Shown here piece after piece: positions 35,886 to 46,680 of a stretch of 64,000 nucleotides of DNA (within the stretch, counting starts at the first letter, position 1; every line of letters begins with the position of its first letter). The notes beneath the pieces are model-generated. The model ran no database searches. It was given only the letters and a program-made list of their open reading frames with translations, and was not told the origin of the DNA. Made by a program: the position numbers and the translations under genes. Source of the DNA: an uncultured Nitrospirota bacterium (lineage in GTDB: Bacteria; Nitrospirota; Nitrospiria; Nitrospirales; UBA8639). The stretch spans positions 186,001 to 250,000 of the forward strand of contig CAKZPV010000003.1 of the NCBI GenBank assembly GCA_937139405.1. The letters run 5' to 3'.

Positions 35886-37001
35886 TTAATTGACGGCTTG
35901 TAATCTGATTTGTAATGTTCGTTCTTTTTTGTTGCGGCGGACGCCTAATTTTATACGGTCACCGACTTTATGGCGATCTAAGATAGTGGCTAGGTCATCA
36001 TAGTTTCGAACCTTCTCGTCATCTATCGAGGTAATGATGTCGCCTAAGCGAATTCTCCCAGAGCGCAATTCTTCAAGGCTTTTTAATCCGGCTTTGGCTG
36101 CGGCACTATCTGGTTGGATGCGAGCAATGACGATTCCGGTGATTCCCCATCGGCTGGCAATAGAATCGGGAATGAGGGAAATACCGAGTCCCGGTCGAAT
36201 GACTTTTCCATATTGAATAAGTTGGGGAACGATACGTTTCACAATACCGACAGGCACGGCAAAACCAATGCCGGCAAAGGCGCCACTGGGGCTCATGATT
36301 TGTGTATTGATGCCAATGAGTTTTCCTGAACTATTTAGGAGTGGCCCCCCAGAATTGCCAGGGTTAATAGCCGCATCTGTTTGAATCGCACCTTCAATCG
36401 TACGGTTATTCACTGACTTAATTGACCGGCCTAAGGCACTGACGACTCCTGTCGTGAGTGTATGATCAAGTCCAAACGGATTGCCGATGGCCAAGACATG
36501 TTGCCCTACGCGAAGGTTTTGTGAATTGCCGATGTCGAGTGGGTGCAGTTGCTTTTTTGATGCCTTGATGTGGAGCACCGCCAAATCATGATCGGGGTCC
36601 ACGCCGATGACACGTGCATTGTGTGTGGACTGATCGTCTAAGACGACTTGAATTGAGTCCGCGCTATATACCACATGATAATTGGTGACGATGTGTCCTT
36701 GGGTATTCCAGATAAATCCCGAGCCGGAACCCTGTGGGACTTCAAAGGTGTTGAGCGACCAGATGTCTCGCCGGACCGCGGTATTGGTTATATAGGCCAC
36801 TGATTTGGCGGCCTTCTCAAAGACCGTGATGGTTTTGAGCTCTTCAGTACTGAGCGATGGATTGGCGGTGAGATGGAGGAATGAGGAAAGTCTTTCGTTG
36901 TGTGCTGAAGGTGTTTGAGCATGACCAGTAAGGCTGGTGAAGCTGATAACGACTCCGATGAGAACGAGGAATCTATACTGTCGAGTTGTGTGGGAATTCA
37001 T
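35886..37001 (-). CDS. HtrA/DegP-type periplasmic serine protease with one PDZ domain
   Basis: 371 residues. A signal peptide (RFLVLIGVVISFTSLTGHAQ) is followed by a trypsin-like domain with the triad His in VTNYHVVY, Asp in DPDHDLAVL and Ser in NPGNSGGPLL, then a single PDZ domain from about 270 (GITGIVIARIQPDSAAAKAGL...GDIITSIDDEKV). One PDZ puts it closer to DegS than to DegP, but the signal peptide appears cleavable. It should take part in envelope protein quality control or stress signalling. No ribosome binding site is obvious before the ATG. Confidence 0.94.
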   Translation of the reverse strand: MNSHTTRQYRFLVLIGVVISFTSLTGHAQTPSAHNERLSSFLHLTANPSLSTEELKTITVFEKAAKSVAYITNTAVRRDIWSLNTFEVPQGSGSGFIWNTQGHIVTNYHVVYSADSIQVVLDDQSTHNARVIGVDPDHDLAVLHIKASKKQLHPLDIGNSQNLRVGQHVLAIGNPFGLDHTLTTGVVSALGRSIKSVNNRTIEGAIQTDAAINPGNSGGPLLNSSGKLIGINTQIMSPSGAFAGIGFAVPVGIVKRIVPQLIQYGKVIRPGLGISLIPDSIASRWGITGIVIARIQPDSAAAKAGLKSLEELRSGRIRLGDIITSIDDEKVRNYDDLATILDRHKVGDRIKLGVRRNKKERTLQIRLQAVN

Positions 37002-37077
37002 AGTTGAGGGTAGCAGGAAATTTTGAGGCAGAGGAGTGATTTAAATCATTGATGAATGATGGAGACCTTTCGTTGAT

Positions 37078-37500
37078 TTATTCTCCCATGATTTGTATGA
37101 CGAGTTCTCTGGTACGTGCTCGAGTATCAAAATCGATGAGGACAATTTGTTGCCAGGTCCCCAGAGTGAGAGTCCCTTGGACGATGGGAATGGTAAGCGA
37201 AGGGCCTTGCAATTGGCCTCGCAAATGGGAATGGCCATTATCCTCGCCTTGATTCCGAACGTTGTGCTCCCAATCGCATTTTGGTGGAATGATCCCATTC
37301 CAGAAATTTTTGGTGTCTGCACGGATTCCCGGTTCATCTTCGATGATCATGACGCTCGCGGTGGTGTGTTTTACAAACAGCGTCAAGGTTCCATTTGTAA
37401 TACCTGACTGGCTAAGAAGGTCATTCATGGATGATGTTAGATTTTTCAGCTGAGAATCTCCATGCATGGAGATGTGTAGCGAATGTGTGGCGATGGTCAT
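37078..37500 (-). CDS. YjbQ/UPF0047 family protein
   Basis: 140 residues from the ATG at 37500; the track start lies inside the upstream gene. Family motifs are LTLFVKHTTASVMIIEDEPGIRADTKNF, EDNGHSHLRGQLQGPSLTIPIVQGTLTLGTWQQI and DFDTRARTREL. UPF0047 proteins form trimers with conserved His/Asp residues and show a secondary thiamine-phosphate synthase activity, though the true role is uncertain. It begins seven bases after the HD-protein stop, so the two form an operon. Confidence 0.93.
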   Translation of the reverse strand: MTIATHSLHISMHGDSQLKNLTSSMNDLLSQSGITNGTLTLFVKHTTASVMIIEDEPGIRADTKNFWNGIIPPKCDWEHNVRNQGEDNGHSHLRGQLQGPSLTIPIVQGTLTLGTWQQIVLIDFDTRARTRELVIQIMGE

Positions 37501-37507
37501 GGGTTGC

Positions 37508-38362
37508 CTAGGCTGCAACTGAGATGAGGAATTGTTGCTCGGCTGATGAAAGTGTTCCCCCACGTGCCTGTCGAAGTATCGTGGTAAACCGGCCTTCACG
37601 GGTTAAGCGACACATCGTTCGAAAGATTTTTTGGCTGACAATTTTCTGTTTTGTGAGTTGGCGCAGATAGCTGAAGGCGGCTTGAAAGCTCTCGTCGGAA
37701 CGGGCGTAATAATCTTGGCCCCGTCGATGATTGCTATAGGCTTCGAGTTGTTCGCAGGCCACGAGAATTTCTCCGAGTTGATGTGTCCACTGTGGTGCCG
37801 TGTCTAATTTCTCCGGGTAATAATAATACAGCATGATTCGTTCCATCCATGGTGCCCAGTCGATTTCCAGAATGTGCAAGGTGGTTTTTACGGGCCGAAG
37901 GCATTTTTTGAGACGTTTCGCAAACCCTAATCTCATGGCAATATGGTCTTTGACGGCTGGTGAGAGTTTCAATCCTTGTTCGAAGAGCTCATTTTTGTAT
38001 CGTGTTATAAAGGCTTGCGCTTCTTGTCCGTAGGGCGTCTCGGGATACTTGGCTCTCCATTCGCGGGGTCGAGTGGGAATGCCTTCTTGCTTGGCCCATG
38101 ACCAGATTTTCCCAAACAGTTTGATATCAAGCCCGGCTCGTCCCATATCGTGCAGTAAACAGGCCGCCTCAAATTGTTTGAGCCTCGGGAGTGGGTGTCC
38201 TAACTCGGTAGCTACGGGCACACACAAACGCGCGGTGCGATGGGCATGGGCTTTATCATAGCCTGTGAGTAGTTTTTGAGGGTTCTTAGGATGAGGGGCA
38301 TCATACAATTTGAGAAGGGATGAGACCTGGTGTCGCGTGAGGAATGTGTGGGATTGCTTCAA
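37508..38362 (-). CDS. HD-domain protein
   Basis: 284 residues. An HD metal site is visible (HAHRTARLCVPVATELG, then CLLHDMGRAGLD), as in HD and HD-GYP hydrolases, but the GYP segment is missing and the C-terminal half (including YARSDESFQAAFSYLRQL) is unique. It could be a phosphohydrolase for nucleotides or cyclic dinucleotides; the sequence does not decide. It is operonic with the YjbQ-like gene and has no signal peptide. Confidence 0.8.
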   Translation of the reverse strand: MKQSHTFLTRHQVSSLLKLYDAPHPKNPQKLLTGYDKAHAHRTARLCVPVATELGHPLPRLKQFEAACLLHDMGRAGLDIKLFGKIWSWAKQEGIPTRPREWRAKYPETPYGQEAQAFITRYKNELFEQGLKLSPAVKDHIAMRLGFAKRLKKCLRPVKTTLHILEIDWAPWMERIMLYYYYPEKLDTAPQWTHQLGEILVACEQLEAYSNHRRGQDYYARSDESFQAAFSYLRQLTKQKIVSQKIFRTMCRLTREGRFTTILRQARGGTLSSAEQQFLISVAA

Positions 38363-38706
38363 ATCAATTGCTTGAATTTATGAGGCTGGGAACATGTGAG
38401 CTTGTTGCTATTAGTCACTCGTTAGACGTTCACTAATATCAAGAAAATAGAATATCGTACATGCGTTGAAAGGGTCAAGAAATTGAGTGCTCAATGAACG
38501 CGTCATTGATTGGTATTCCGTGTATTATTCCCTATCTTTTGGTCCATAGGCACATATGATTATTCTTTGAGAAGAAAACTCTCTTCAGCTTCTTATCATT
38601 ACTCCTAAATTCCAGTAAAATAGAATTTCTCAGACACGACCCTCTTTTGATTGCCTTTATTTCACAATAACGATGCCAACTATTTTGGTTGTGTGGAGAT
38701 GATATC
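38363..38706. other. Intergenic region between divergent genes
   Basis: About 340 bases with promoters for the HD-protein gene and the AsmA-like gene presumably inside. No further gene or repeat stands out. Confidence 0.4.
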
Positions 38707-41700
38707 GTGCGACGTTCAGTAAAAAAGATCATGCTTTGGGGAAGCCTTGGGTTTCTGCTCCTTATCATAGCAGCTGTCATTCTTCCGTGGTTTTTGAATC
38801 CAGATTATTTACAGTCATTGGTGTTGAGGCATATTCAACAAACGTTGGGGTCTCATGTCCAGGTTGGGCGTACGTCATTGGCTGTATTCCCATCTCCGCA
38901 TTTTCTCGTTTCCGATATTGTGGTGAAAGAACAGGCTGACTCGCATGCGGTGTTTCGGGCGCGATCGATGAGTTTGGAATTGGGAATTGGACATTTATTG
39001 CAGAAAAAAATTGTCGTGAAAGAATTTGTTCTTGATCACCCGGAAATTGAAGTTCATCGAGATACCGCAGGGGTCTGGCGGTTTTTAGGACATGCTAACG
39101 AGGATTCGCCGGTATCCGTTTTTGCCTCATTTCTCGTACTTGGAAAAATTGAAGTGACGAATGGGAAAGTTATTGTGATTGACGAATCTCCCTCTGATGC
39201 TGTGCGTGGCGTGGTTTTTGAAAATGTGGCCTGTGTCTCAGAAACGTCATATGAAGGAGTAAATATTTTTTCAAATCTGACCTTATCTGGAAATCTTAAG
39301 CAGGCTCGAGATTTCGCGTCCTTCCGATTATCGGGAACGGTTGAAGCGACGTCGAATGTTTCCTTGTCTACATGGGAGCGTGCCCCCTTGTTTTTTGAGC
39401 AAATAGAGTTTACTGGAAAGATGTCAATGAATAATCTTGCTGTCAATCAATTAACGGAGTATGGGGCTTACGGTGAAGTATTGTCTCAATTTCCTGGGCG
39501 ACTCAATATTGATTCTCAGATGAAATGGGTGAAAAAAGAAACCACGTCTCAACTCCATTTATCGAATATTGCGCTTGTGAGTCCCTCTCTGACGCTCGCG
39601 GGTGGTGCCACGATCGAAGGCCTTGAGGATGGGCATCATATGACGTTAGTTTCTTTGCGCTCCTCAAATCTGAATCTAGAGATGATTCGAGAATCGATCC
39701 CCAAGGCCTGGTTAACTGGTTCGCTCGCTTCACTTTTAGAGCAAGGCGAATGGGGTGGAGAATTGCAGGTGCTGGACGCGCGCGTGAGGAGTTCAACTCG
39801 ATCAGATGTAGACTCATCACTCACGGGAACATTTCAGGTGAAGAATGCATTTCTCGCCATGCCAGACTGGCCGAGGGCTGAGCAGGTCCAAGGGACTGTC
39901 GTGGTTGAGCCAGATAGAATTCATGTATCTCATGCCCATGGTGTGTATGACGAGATTTCGGTTGATGTGACCAAAGGTGTTCTCCTGTTGAAAGAAACGG
40001 GCGCTTGGGGGGATGTTGAAATTGAAGGGGAGGTTCCTGCTGAAAAAGTTTGGAATTTCGTTCGTAATCGGGCAATGCCTGCTTTTCGAAATTCTGTCTG
40101 GGAAGAATTGAATGTCTCAGGAGGTAGTGGTCTCCTGCGTTTACGGTTTTCCGGAGAGGTGTTCAATGAGCAGGGTCTTTCTTTTCATGATGGGGACTAT
40201 CAGCCTAAAGATGTGGTTTTACGCATTCCAAGCTTTCCACATGCCTTATCTCATGGACATGGCAAGATTCTATTTTCTCCTGACAGTACTGTTTTCGAGG
40301 AAATCACTGGGGCAATGGGTAAGTATCCTTTCACCTTGCATGGAACACTTATCCATCAAGACATGCTCAGGCTAGAACCGTTGAGTGTGACGGCTGGGTT
40401 TGACGGCGAAGATATTTTGAGACCTTCAGGACATGCTTCCTCTGAGTCCGTCGTTCATCTAACGGGTCCCCTTCATACGACGGTGACCATGCGAGGTCCA
40501 ATTGGTCGTCTGAATTTTAAAGGCAAGATCGATGGGGCAAAGGCGAGGCTATTGATTCCTTCTATTTTTCAAAAAGCAGTTGGGCAATCGGGAGTCTTAG
40601 AGTTTGATGGACAATTTAGGTCTGGAGGAACCGTACGATTTGAACGAATTGAACTGGCGATGTTGCCGATTCGGTTGCGAGGACAGGGCATTGCTCGATT
40701 TGGACCGGTGTGGGGTTGGGAAGGTCGGCTTGATTCTGGTCCCATTACGATAAAAGCCCTTCCTAAGCACATTCAGTTATTTGGTAATGTTATTCAGTCT
40801 GGGACTATGGAAGTGCAATTAGGTGGTAAAGGATTTGGTAAAGATTGGACCAAATGGAAGACGCAGGGATGGGTGGCGCTCACGGACGGTGTGGTGAGGA
40901 TTCCTGGCATTTCTGAGTCTGTTGGAAATGTGTTTATTCGATTACGTATTGATAAGGATTTGCTTGATCTCAAACGAATGGAATTTCATATTAAAGACAG
41001 TGAAGCTGTGGTGACAGGATTTGTGAAACAATGGAAAACAGCTCCAGCAGTAAGCATTTTGTGGAACGCCACACAATTTGACATTGACTTATTGATTCCC
41101 AAAGAGGATCGATCTGTTTTACGAGATGGCGTTGAATGGCTTGCCAGTCATGGCAAACTCGAGGGGTCTCTTTTCATTGAGTACCCTCGTTATAAAGCAT
41201 TTTCTGGTCATAAACTATCAGCGGTATTGAATGTTCATGACAACTTGGTCTCTATAGAAAAAATTCAAACAATGGTTGAGAAACACGGAAATGCGAAAGG
41301 CCGAGTATTTGTGCATCTTCCTCCAGGCAAGCCAGCTGCTATACGAGCCTCTTTTGAAGGGAATAATCTTCCATTTGAGAAGACGTTAATGGTATTAGGC
41401 GATGACCGTCGTTTTGTTTCGGGGCAGCTAGATATTCGTGGGAAAATTCAGGGACATGGACGTGATGAAAGAGGGATCATTCCTACCTTAGAAGGGGAGG
41501 TGGACCTTTCTCTACGTAACGGGTATGTTCGAAAAGGAACGGTTCTTCCTCAAATTTTACGAATTCTTAATCTTCCTCATGTACTCCGAGGAAAAGTCAA
41601 TTTTGAAGAGACGGGATTCCCATATGAAGCTATCGCTGCAACATTAAAGATTGACGAAGGGAATTTCTCCACGAAAGACTTTATTTTACGAAGTCCTGTG

Positions 41701-42102
41701 ATGAAAGCGACGGTTGCAGGAACATATGACTTTCATCAGGATCGCTTGAATGGTGCGGTTGCTGTAAGTCCATTTGGTGCCTATTCTGATGTCTTGCAAT
41801 CTATCCCGCTTTTTGGAACCATTTTTTCTGGAGAACGGAAAGGTATTGCGACGGCCATGTTTCGTCTGAATGGGCCCTTAAAGGATCCACAAGTAGTGTA
41901 TATGCCAAAGGAATCCTTGAAGAATGGGTTGACCGGGCTTGCGCAATTAGCTTTTGATGTCTTGAAAAATACTATTCTTGCCCCCGTGAGGGTTCTCAAT
42001 GGATCTTCTGAAGATGCTGCATCTTCTCCAGCTACGTTAGAAGGGCGAGCTCCGGAGGAGACACCTAAGCCTGTCGGGAACGAGAAGGCACTTTCACAAT
42101 AA
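38707..42102 (+). CDS. AsmA-family large envelope protein
   Basis: 1131 residues from a GTG at 38707, eight bases after GGAG; the track's TTG at 38689 lies before that site. An N-terminal membrane anchor (KKIMLWGSLGFLLLIIAAVILPWFL) precedes a long periplasmic beta-rich region with repeated FxSPxFxVSDIVVKE-like units, ending in the AsmA C-terminal pattern (LPQILRILNLPHVLRGKVNFEETGFPY...PLFGTIFSGERKG). Members of this group (AsmA, YhdP, TamB) form groove-shaped bridges that carry phospholipids to the outer membrane. The proline/glutamate-rich tail is disordered. It is followed by mtnA but does not look functionally linked to it. Confidence 0.9.
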   Translation: MRRSVKKIMLWGSLGFLLLIIAAVILPWFLNPDYLQSLVLRHIQQTLGSHVQVGRTSLAVFPSPHFLVSDIVVKEQADSHAVFRARSMSLELGIGHLLQKKIVVKEFVLDHPEIEVHRDTAGVWRFLGHANEDSPVSVFASFLVLGKIEVTNGKVIVIDESPSDAVRGVVFENVACVSETSYEGVNIFSNLTLSGNLKQARDFASFRLSGTVEATSNVSLSTWERAPLFFEQIEFTGKMSMNNLAVNQLTEYGAYGEVLSQFPGRLNIDSQMKWVKKETTSQLHLSNIALVSPSLTLAGGATIEGLEDGHHMTLVSLRSSNLNLEMIRESIPKAWLTGSLASLLEQGEWGGELQVLDARVRSSTRSDVDSSLTGTFQVKNAFLAMPDWPRAEQVQGTVVVEPDRIHVSHAHGVYDEISVDVTKGVLLLKETGAWGDVEIEGEVPAEKVWNFVRNRAMPAFRNSVWEELNVSGGSGLLRLRFSGEVFNEQGLSFHDGDYQPKDVVLRIPSFPHALSHGHGKILFSPDSTVFEEITGAMGKYPFTLHGTLIHQDMLRLEPLSVTAGFDGEDILRPSGHASSESVVHLTGPLHTTVTMRGPIGRLNFKGKIDGAKARLLIPSIFQKAVGQSGVLEFDGQFRSGGTVRFERIELAMLPIRLRGQGIARFGPVWGWEGRLDSGPITIKALPKHIQLFGNVIQSGTMEVQLGGKGFGKDWTKWKTQGWVALTDGVVRIPGISESVGNVFIRLRIDKDLLDLKRMEFHIKDSEAVVTGFVKQWKTAPAVSILWNATQFDIDLLIPKEDRSVLRDGVEWLASHGKLEGSLFIEYPRYKAFSGHKLSAVLNVHDNLVSIEKIQTMVEKHGNAKGRVFVHLPPGKPAAIRASFEGNNLPFEKTLMVLGDDRRFVSGQLDIRGKIQGHGRDERGIIPTLEGEVDLSLRNGYVRKGTVLPQILRILNLPHVLRGKVNFEETGFPYEAIAATLKIDEGNFSTKDFILRSPVMKATVAGTYDFHQDRLNGAVAVSPFGAYSDVLQSIPLFGTIFSGERKGIATAMFRLNGPLKDPQVVYMPKESLKNGLTGLAQLAFDVLKNTILAPVRVLNGSSEDAASSPATLEGRAPEETPKPVGNEKALSQ

Positions 42103-42206
42103 GAAATATAAAGAATGGATGAGTTTTTTCCCTGGCATAGAAGAAATTGCGGCTTGTCGTGTTGTGAATATGGTTGTGTTGAAATGTGTGATGAAAGGCT
42201 TATGGG

Positions 42207-43238
42207 ATGATTGTCACGGTTGAATGGAAAGATAATCAGGTTCGTATTTTGGATCAAAGTCGGTTGCCCGAGGACGTCTGTTTTCTTGACTGTACAGATT
42301 ATGTTCAAGTTGCTGAGGCTATTCGAACATTACAAGTCCGTGGGGCACCAGCCATTGGAGTCACGGCTGCCTTAGGGATTGCGTTAGGTGCGAGACAATA
42401 TACTGAGTCCAGCCTTGATGGCTTCCAACGACATATGGAACAGGTATGTGACGTGCTCGCCGCGACGCGGCCTACTGCGGTTAATCTCTTTTGGGCCGTG
42501 GATCGCATGAAAGAGGCGTTGTCTGCAACTTCACATTCGAATGTGAATGTATATCAAGAGCGTTTGTTAGAGGAAGCGCTCGCAATACTTCAAGAAGATA
42601 TTCAGGTGAATCAGACGTTGGGGAAATATGGGGCGGTTATTATTCACGATGGGGATTGTATTCTCACGCATTGTAATGCTGGGGCATTGGCAACCGCAGG
42701 CTATGGGACTGCCTTAGGGGTCGTGAGGGCTGCGTGGGAAGAAGGTAAAAAGCTTCGTGTCTTTGCTGATGAGACCCGTCCAGTGCTTCAAGGTGCCCGT
42801 TTGACGGCCTGGGAACTGCAACAAGATGGAATTCCGGTCACATTGATTACCGATAATATGGCGGGAGCACTGATGCAGCAGCAGCGAGTCCAATGTTGTG
42901 TGGTAGGTGCGGATCGCATTGCTGCCAATGGAGATGTGGCTAATAAAATAGGAACCTATTCCGTTGCCGTGTTAGCCAAAGCCCATGGCATTCCTTTTTA
43001 TGTTGCTGCACCTCTATCGACAATTGATTTGCAAACGTTAAATGGAGCAGGTATTCCAATTGAAGAGAGAAATTCTTCAGAGGTGACACAGTTGCATGGA
43101 ACTCGAAGCATCGCACCTGCAGGAGTTTCAGTATGGAACCCCGCCTTTGATGTGACACCGGCAGATCTCATCACCGGAATTATTACCGAACGAGGCATCT
43201 TATCTCCTCATGAGTTGCCTATGAACATGCAATCATGA
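42207..43238 (+). CDS. mtnA: Methylthioribose-1-phosphate isomerase
   Basis: 343 residues. MtnA converts 5-methylthioribose-1-phosphate to the ribulose form in methionine salvage. Motifs are [40 protein letters not shown] (catalytic cysteine), [17 protein letters not shown] and [19 protein letters not shown] (catalytic aspartate). AAAGG lies eight bases before the ATG. No other methionine-salvage gene is nearby. Confidence 0.97.
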   Translation: MIVTVEWKDNQVRILDQSRLPEDVCFLDCTDYVQVAEAIRTLQVRGAPAIGVTAALGIALGARQYTESSLDGFQRHMEQVCDVLAATRPTAVNLFWAVDRMKEALSATSHSNVNVYQERLLEEALAILQEDIQVNQTLGKYGAVIIHDGDCILTHCNAGALATAGYGTALGVVRAAWEEGKKLRVFADETRPVLQGARLTAWELQQDGIPVTLITDNMAGALMQQQRVQCCVVGADRIAANGDVANKIGTYSVAVLAKAHGIPFYVAAPLSTIDLQTLNGAGIPIEERNSSEVTQLHGTRSIAPAGVSVWNPAFDVTPADLITGIITERGILSPHELPMNMQS

Positions 43239-43258
43239 AATTGAAATATTAATCAGGT

Positions 43259-45634
43259 TTAGAGAATTTGACTGAGGACTTTAGAGAGATCGAGGAGGTT
43301 GTAGGGTTTGGCAATGACACCAGAAAATCCAAATCGTTGAAAACGAGCCATCACTGGATCGTTCGAATAGCCACTTGAAACGATAACCGCGGCCTTCGGA
43401 TTCAACGTCTTAATCTGCCGAAGGGTTTCCTTGCCTCCCATCCCTCCAGGAATCGTGAGATCAAGAATGGTTGCGCTATATGGAGTCTCTGCTTGGAATG
43501 CCCGAGTGTAATACTCTATCGCCTGTGCTCCTTCATGCGCAAAATCGACTTCGAAGCCAAGGTGTTCCAGCATTTTACCCAGGACGTCTTGGATTTCTTC
43601 TTCATCGTCCATGACAAGAATCCGGCCCTTCCCGCAAATCAAATCCTCGTGAATTTCATCCTGGGTGGTTTCTGACATTGATGATGCGGGGAGATAGAGT
43701 GTAAAGCAGGCACCGTTTCCCAGTGTAGAAGAAGCCGTAATGTGGCCCTCGTGCCGTTTGATAATGGAATAGGTGGTCGCGAGTCCGAGTCCACTACCTT
43801 TTTGTTTGGTCGTAAAGTAGGGATCGAAAATTTTTAAGAGATGGTCCTGAGGAATACCAATACCTTGATCTGTCACGGTGACTCGAACATAGTTCCCGGG
43901 TTTAAGCGGAAGCTCGGAAGAGGAAGGGATTGAATCGTTATTCACGGAAACTTCAATCACGCCGCCTTCTAGCATGGCTTGCTCGGCATTGATGACAAGG
44001 TTCTGTAAGACTTGACTAATTTGGCCTTCATCAACCACAACTGCCCAAAGGTTTTCAGGGATGTGGAGATTGCAACGCACACTAGATCCCCGCAATGCAA
44101 ACTCTACGGTATCGCTAATAATAGAGGCGATTGAGGTGGTACTCTTGACTGGCGCCCCACCCTTAGCAAAGGTTAACAGTTGTTTCGTGAGATCTCGTGC
44201 TCTGAGGCAGGCCTTCTCTGCTGCATTCAACCGTTCGCTAACCGATATATTTGGTGATGCCTCCTTTGTTGCGATCATTTTGGCTAAACCAATGTTTGCA
44301 AAGACTGACGTCAAGATATTATTGAAATCATGAGCGATTCCTCCCGCCAACAATCCCACCGATTCAAGTTTGGTTGCTCGTAAGCGTTCTTCTTCTACTT
44401 GTTTTTGTTCCGTGATATCTCGAGTCACGATGACACCTTTTACGGTTCCCACACTTGTTCGAAATGGATGAATATGGCTTTCAAACCACCGCCACTCACC
44501 CTTTTTTGTTTGGATTCTGCATGTCATGTCAATTTCTTGAAGCGAGCCAATATTGGTATGAAATAATTCCACTAATGTTTCTCGCTCTTCAGGATAGACG
44601 AAGTCAAAAAAACTTTTTTCTAATACATCCACCGAGTCATATCCCAGTACTGCCTGGCAGTTTGGGCTGACATAATGGCACTCACCAAGGTTGCTAATTT
44701 CAATAATGAGATCATAGGCATTTTCCACGATGGCTCGATACCGTTGTTCGCTGTCTCGTAAGGCGTCTGCGGTTTTTTTGCGTTGAAGTTCGCTGGCAGC
44801 TCTGGCTGCAAATAATTGGACAATGGATTTTGCGACATGCGAATTGACTATCGGTTCTGGGCTTAGGACTAAAAGAACGCCGATGATTTGTCCGGTTTGG
44901 CCGCGTAGAGCATTGCCCATGTAGCTCGTGACCTGCCATGAAGAAAGGACCGACGTAGGGGCAAAGAGCGGTTGAGAGATGGTGTTCCATGCACAGTCCT
45001 TCACTTGTACAAGATCTTGAAACAGCGCCGAGGGTAGGGTCCAAGCGAAGTTTTCTCCATACATGCCATTTGCCCAAATGGCGACAGTTGTAGCCTGGAA
45101 ATGTGCTGGGTTTTCTACGTCCGCCAGGATCACGTAAGGGACATTGATGGCCTGGCTTAAGTCTTTGACCAATGTTCGCAAAAACGCAATACTTCCTGGT
45201 GAGGGATCGCTCTGTGCAATTTTTCTTAGAGCTTCTTCCATCCGCTTTTGGTCTGTTATATCTTTGACCACTGAAATGGCGCCCCATTGGATTCGATGAG
45301 AATCGAAGAGTGGATAGCAGGACACTAAAAAATCTCCAGACATGGCCGGGAAAGAAGTTTCGACGACAGCTGAAAGAGCGCCCGCTAACACGGTTTCCCA
45401 GGGCGGAGGATTTTGCGGAGTGACTTCCCCGTAATAGGGGAGTCGATAATGATGTCCCACGAGAGAGCCGAGATGCGGTTCGACTTGCTCCTGAATTGCT
45501 CGATTCGCCCATACAATGTTCCCAAGGTGGTCTAAGATCATGACGTGATCGGTTAATGCGTCAAACGCTTGTTCCCATTTTTCTGTTGTATCTGAATGGG
45601 TGAATTGGTTCATCTGTGCGAGCGTCTTATTCAT
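43259..45634 (-). CDS. Hybrid sensor histidine kinase (PAS, GAF-like, PAS, kinase, receiver)
   Basis: 791 residues, no membrane helix. Order: PAS (about 18-135, LTDHVMILDHLGNIVWAN), a GAF-like region (about 140-290), PAS with PAC (about 295-420, YRAIVENAYDLIIEI), HisKA with the H-box LLAGGIAHDFNNILTSV, HATPase (VLQNLVINAEQAMLEGG, GQGIGIPQ-type box, GSGLGLATTY), and a receiver domain (phospho-acceptor in SATILDLTIPGG). It should sense a cytoplasmic signal and pass phosphate through its own receiver. It lies 44 bases after a response-regulator gene on the same strand, so the two are cotranscribed. Confidence 0.93.
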   Translation of the reverse strand: MNKTLAQMNQFTHSDTTEKWEQAFDALTDHVMILDHLGNIVWANRAIQEQVEPHLGSLVGHHYRLPYYGEVTPQNPPPWETVLAGALSAVVETSFPAMSGDFLVSCYPLFDSHRIQWGAISVVKDITDQKRMEEALRKIAQSDPSPGSIAFLRTLVKDLSQAINVPYVILADVENPAHFQATTVAIWANGMYGENFAWTLPSALFQDLVQVKDCAWNTISQPLFAPTSVLSSWQVTSYMGNALRGQTGQIIGVLLVLSPEPIVNSHVAKSIVQLFAARAASELQRKKTADALRDSEQRYRAIVENAYDLIIEISNLGECHYVSPNCQAVLGYDSVDVLEKSFFDFVYPEERETLVELFHTNIGSLQEIDMTCRIQTKKGEWRWFESHIHPFRTSVGTVKGVIVTRDITEQKQVEEERLRATKLESVGLLAGGIAHDFNNILTSVFANIGLAKMIATKEASPNISVSERLNAAEKACLRARDLTKQLLTFAKGGAPVKSTTSIASIISDTVEFALRGSSVRCNLHIPENLWAVVVDEGQISQVLQNLVINAEQAMLEGGVIEVSVNNDSIPSSSELPLKPGNYVRVTVTDQGIGIPQDHLLKIFDPYFTTKQKGSGLGLATTYSIIKRHEGHITASSTLGNGACFTLYLPASSMSETTQDEIHEDLICGKGRILVMDDEEEIQDVLGKMLEHLGFEVDFAHEGAQAIEYYTRAFQAETPYSATILDLTIPGGMGGKETLRQIKTLNPKAAVIVSSGYSNDPVMARFQRFGFSGVIAKPYNLLDLSKVLSQIL

Positions 45635-45678
45635 CGTCGAAATGAGTTGATAATTTTAAAAAGTAAGTCATGATCTTT

Positions 45679-46680
45679 TTACCAGACAACGTTAGCAAAT
45701 AAATCGGCTAATTGAGGGTCAAGGCTTTTCCCTGATTCCTGGCGTATATGTTCCCGGGCCTCTGGTACGGGCATCGCTTCTTGTCCTCCCTGGCCGGTGA
45801 CATAATTGTCAAACATGTTTGCTAACCCCACGATCCGAGCAGGGAAAGGGATCTGGTCCCCAGTTAATTTTTCGGGGAAACCTGACCCATCGAATTTTTC
45901 GTGATGAAATCGAATAATTTGTTCAACGGAAGGATGAAAAGGAATGCTGCTAATAAATTGTGCGCCAATCGTTGGATGGCATGTCATGAGTTCTTGGTCT
46001 TGATCTGACAGGGAATGATGGCCAGCAATGAGTCGATCGTGAATGCCGATTTTTCCAATATCGTGCAAATACGCTCCGAGGTGGATAGCTTCACGATCCT
46101 CTTGGTTCATTTGGAGATGTTCAGTTAATAATGAAGCATAAAAATTCACTCGATTTGCATGTTGTGCGAGTTCGGGGTGTTTCGCTCCTAAAAGCGTATC
46201 AATATTAGACATGGCTGTTTTGACATCAATACCGGAAGCCCAGAGATTTCCCATAGCCTGAAGAGCGTCCTGAAGAGAGGACAGGCGGTTACGCCGCTCT
46301 AGGGTTTTTTTGATGACTTCCAGCAACTCCGATACGTTAAACGGCTTAAGAATATAGGCTGCGACCCCATGTCGAATTGCGTCGATCGCTGATTGCAACG
46401 TTCCATACCCAGTAATGATCACCACATCGACATCATAGCCATTTTCGCGGATTTTCGAGAGCAGATCAGTTCCTGGTTGATCTGGCAGTTTGAGGTCAAG
46501 AGTGATTAAATCAATCGGATGGGTCGAAAGGATTTGCTCCGCAACTTCCGCACGATCAACGGTATAGAGATTGAAATAGGGGGAGAGGATAAGCTTTAAG
46601 GCTTCTCGGGGCCCTTGCTCGTCTTCAACAATTAAGATATTGGCTTGAGGAACGGTAGGGTCGGGGGATACTTGATTCAT
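45679..46680 (-). CDS. Response regulator with HD-GYP-type output
   Basis: 333 residues. The receiver domain (ILIVEDEQGPREAL, phospho-site LITLDLKLPDQPG, switch threonine region VIITGYG, lysine KPF) is followed by an HD-GYP phosphodiesterase domain with GAYLHDIGKIGIHDRLI and FHHEKFDGSGFPEKLTGDQIP (GYP as GFP). It is expected to degrade cyclic di-GMP under control of phosphorylation. The histidine kinase gene immediately downstream is its likely partner. Confidence 0.93.
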   Translation of the reverse strand: MNQVSPDPTVPQANILIVEDEQGPREALKLILSPYFNLYTVDRAEVAEQILSTHPIDLITLDLKLPDQPGTDLLSKIRENGYDVDVVIITGYGTLQSAIDAIRHGVAAYILKPFNVSELLEVIKKTLERRNRLSSLQDALQAMGNLWASGIDVKTAMSNIDTLLGAKHPELAQHANRVNFYASLLTEHLQMNQEDREAIHLGAYLHDIGKIGIHDRLIAGHHSLSDQDQELMTCHPTIGAQFISSIPFHPSVEQIIRFHHEKFDGSGFPEKLTGDQIPFPARIVGLANMFDNYVTGQGGQEAMPVPEAREHIRQESGKSLDPQLADLFANVVW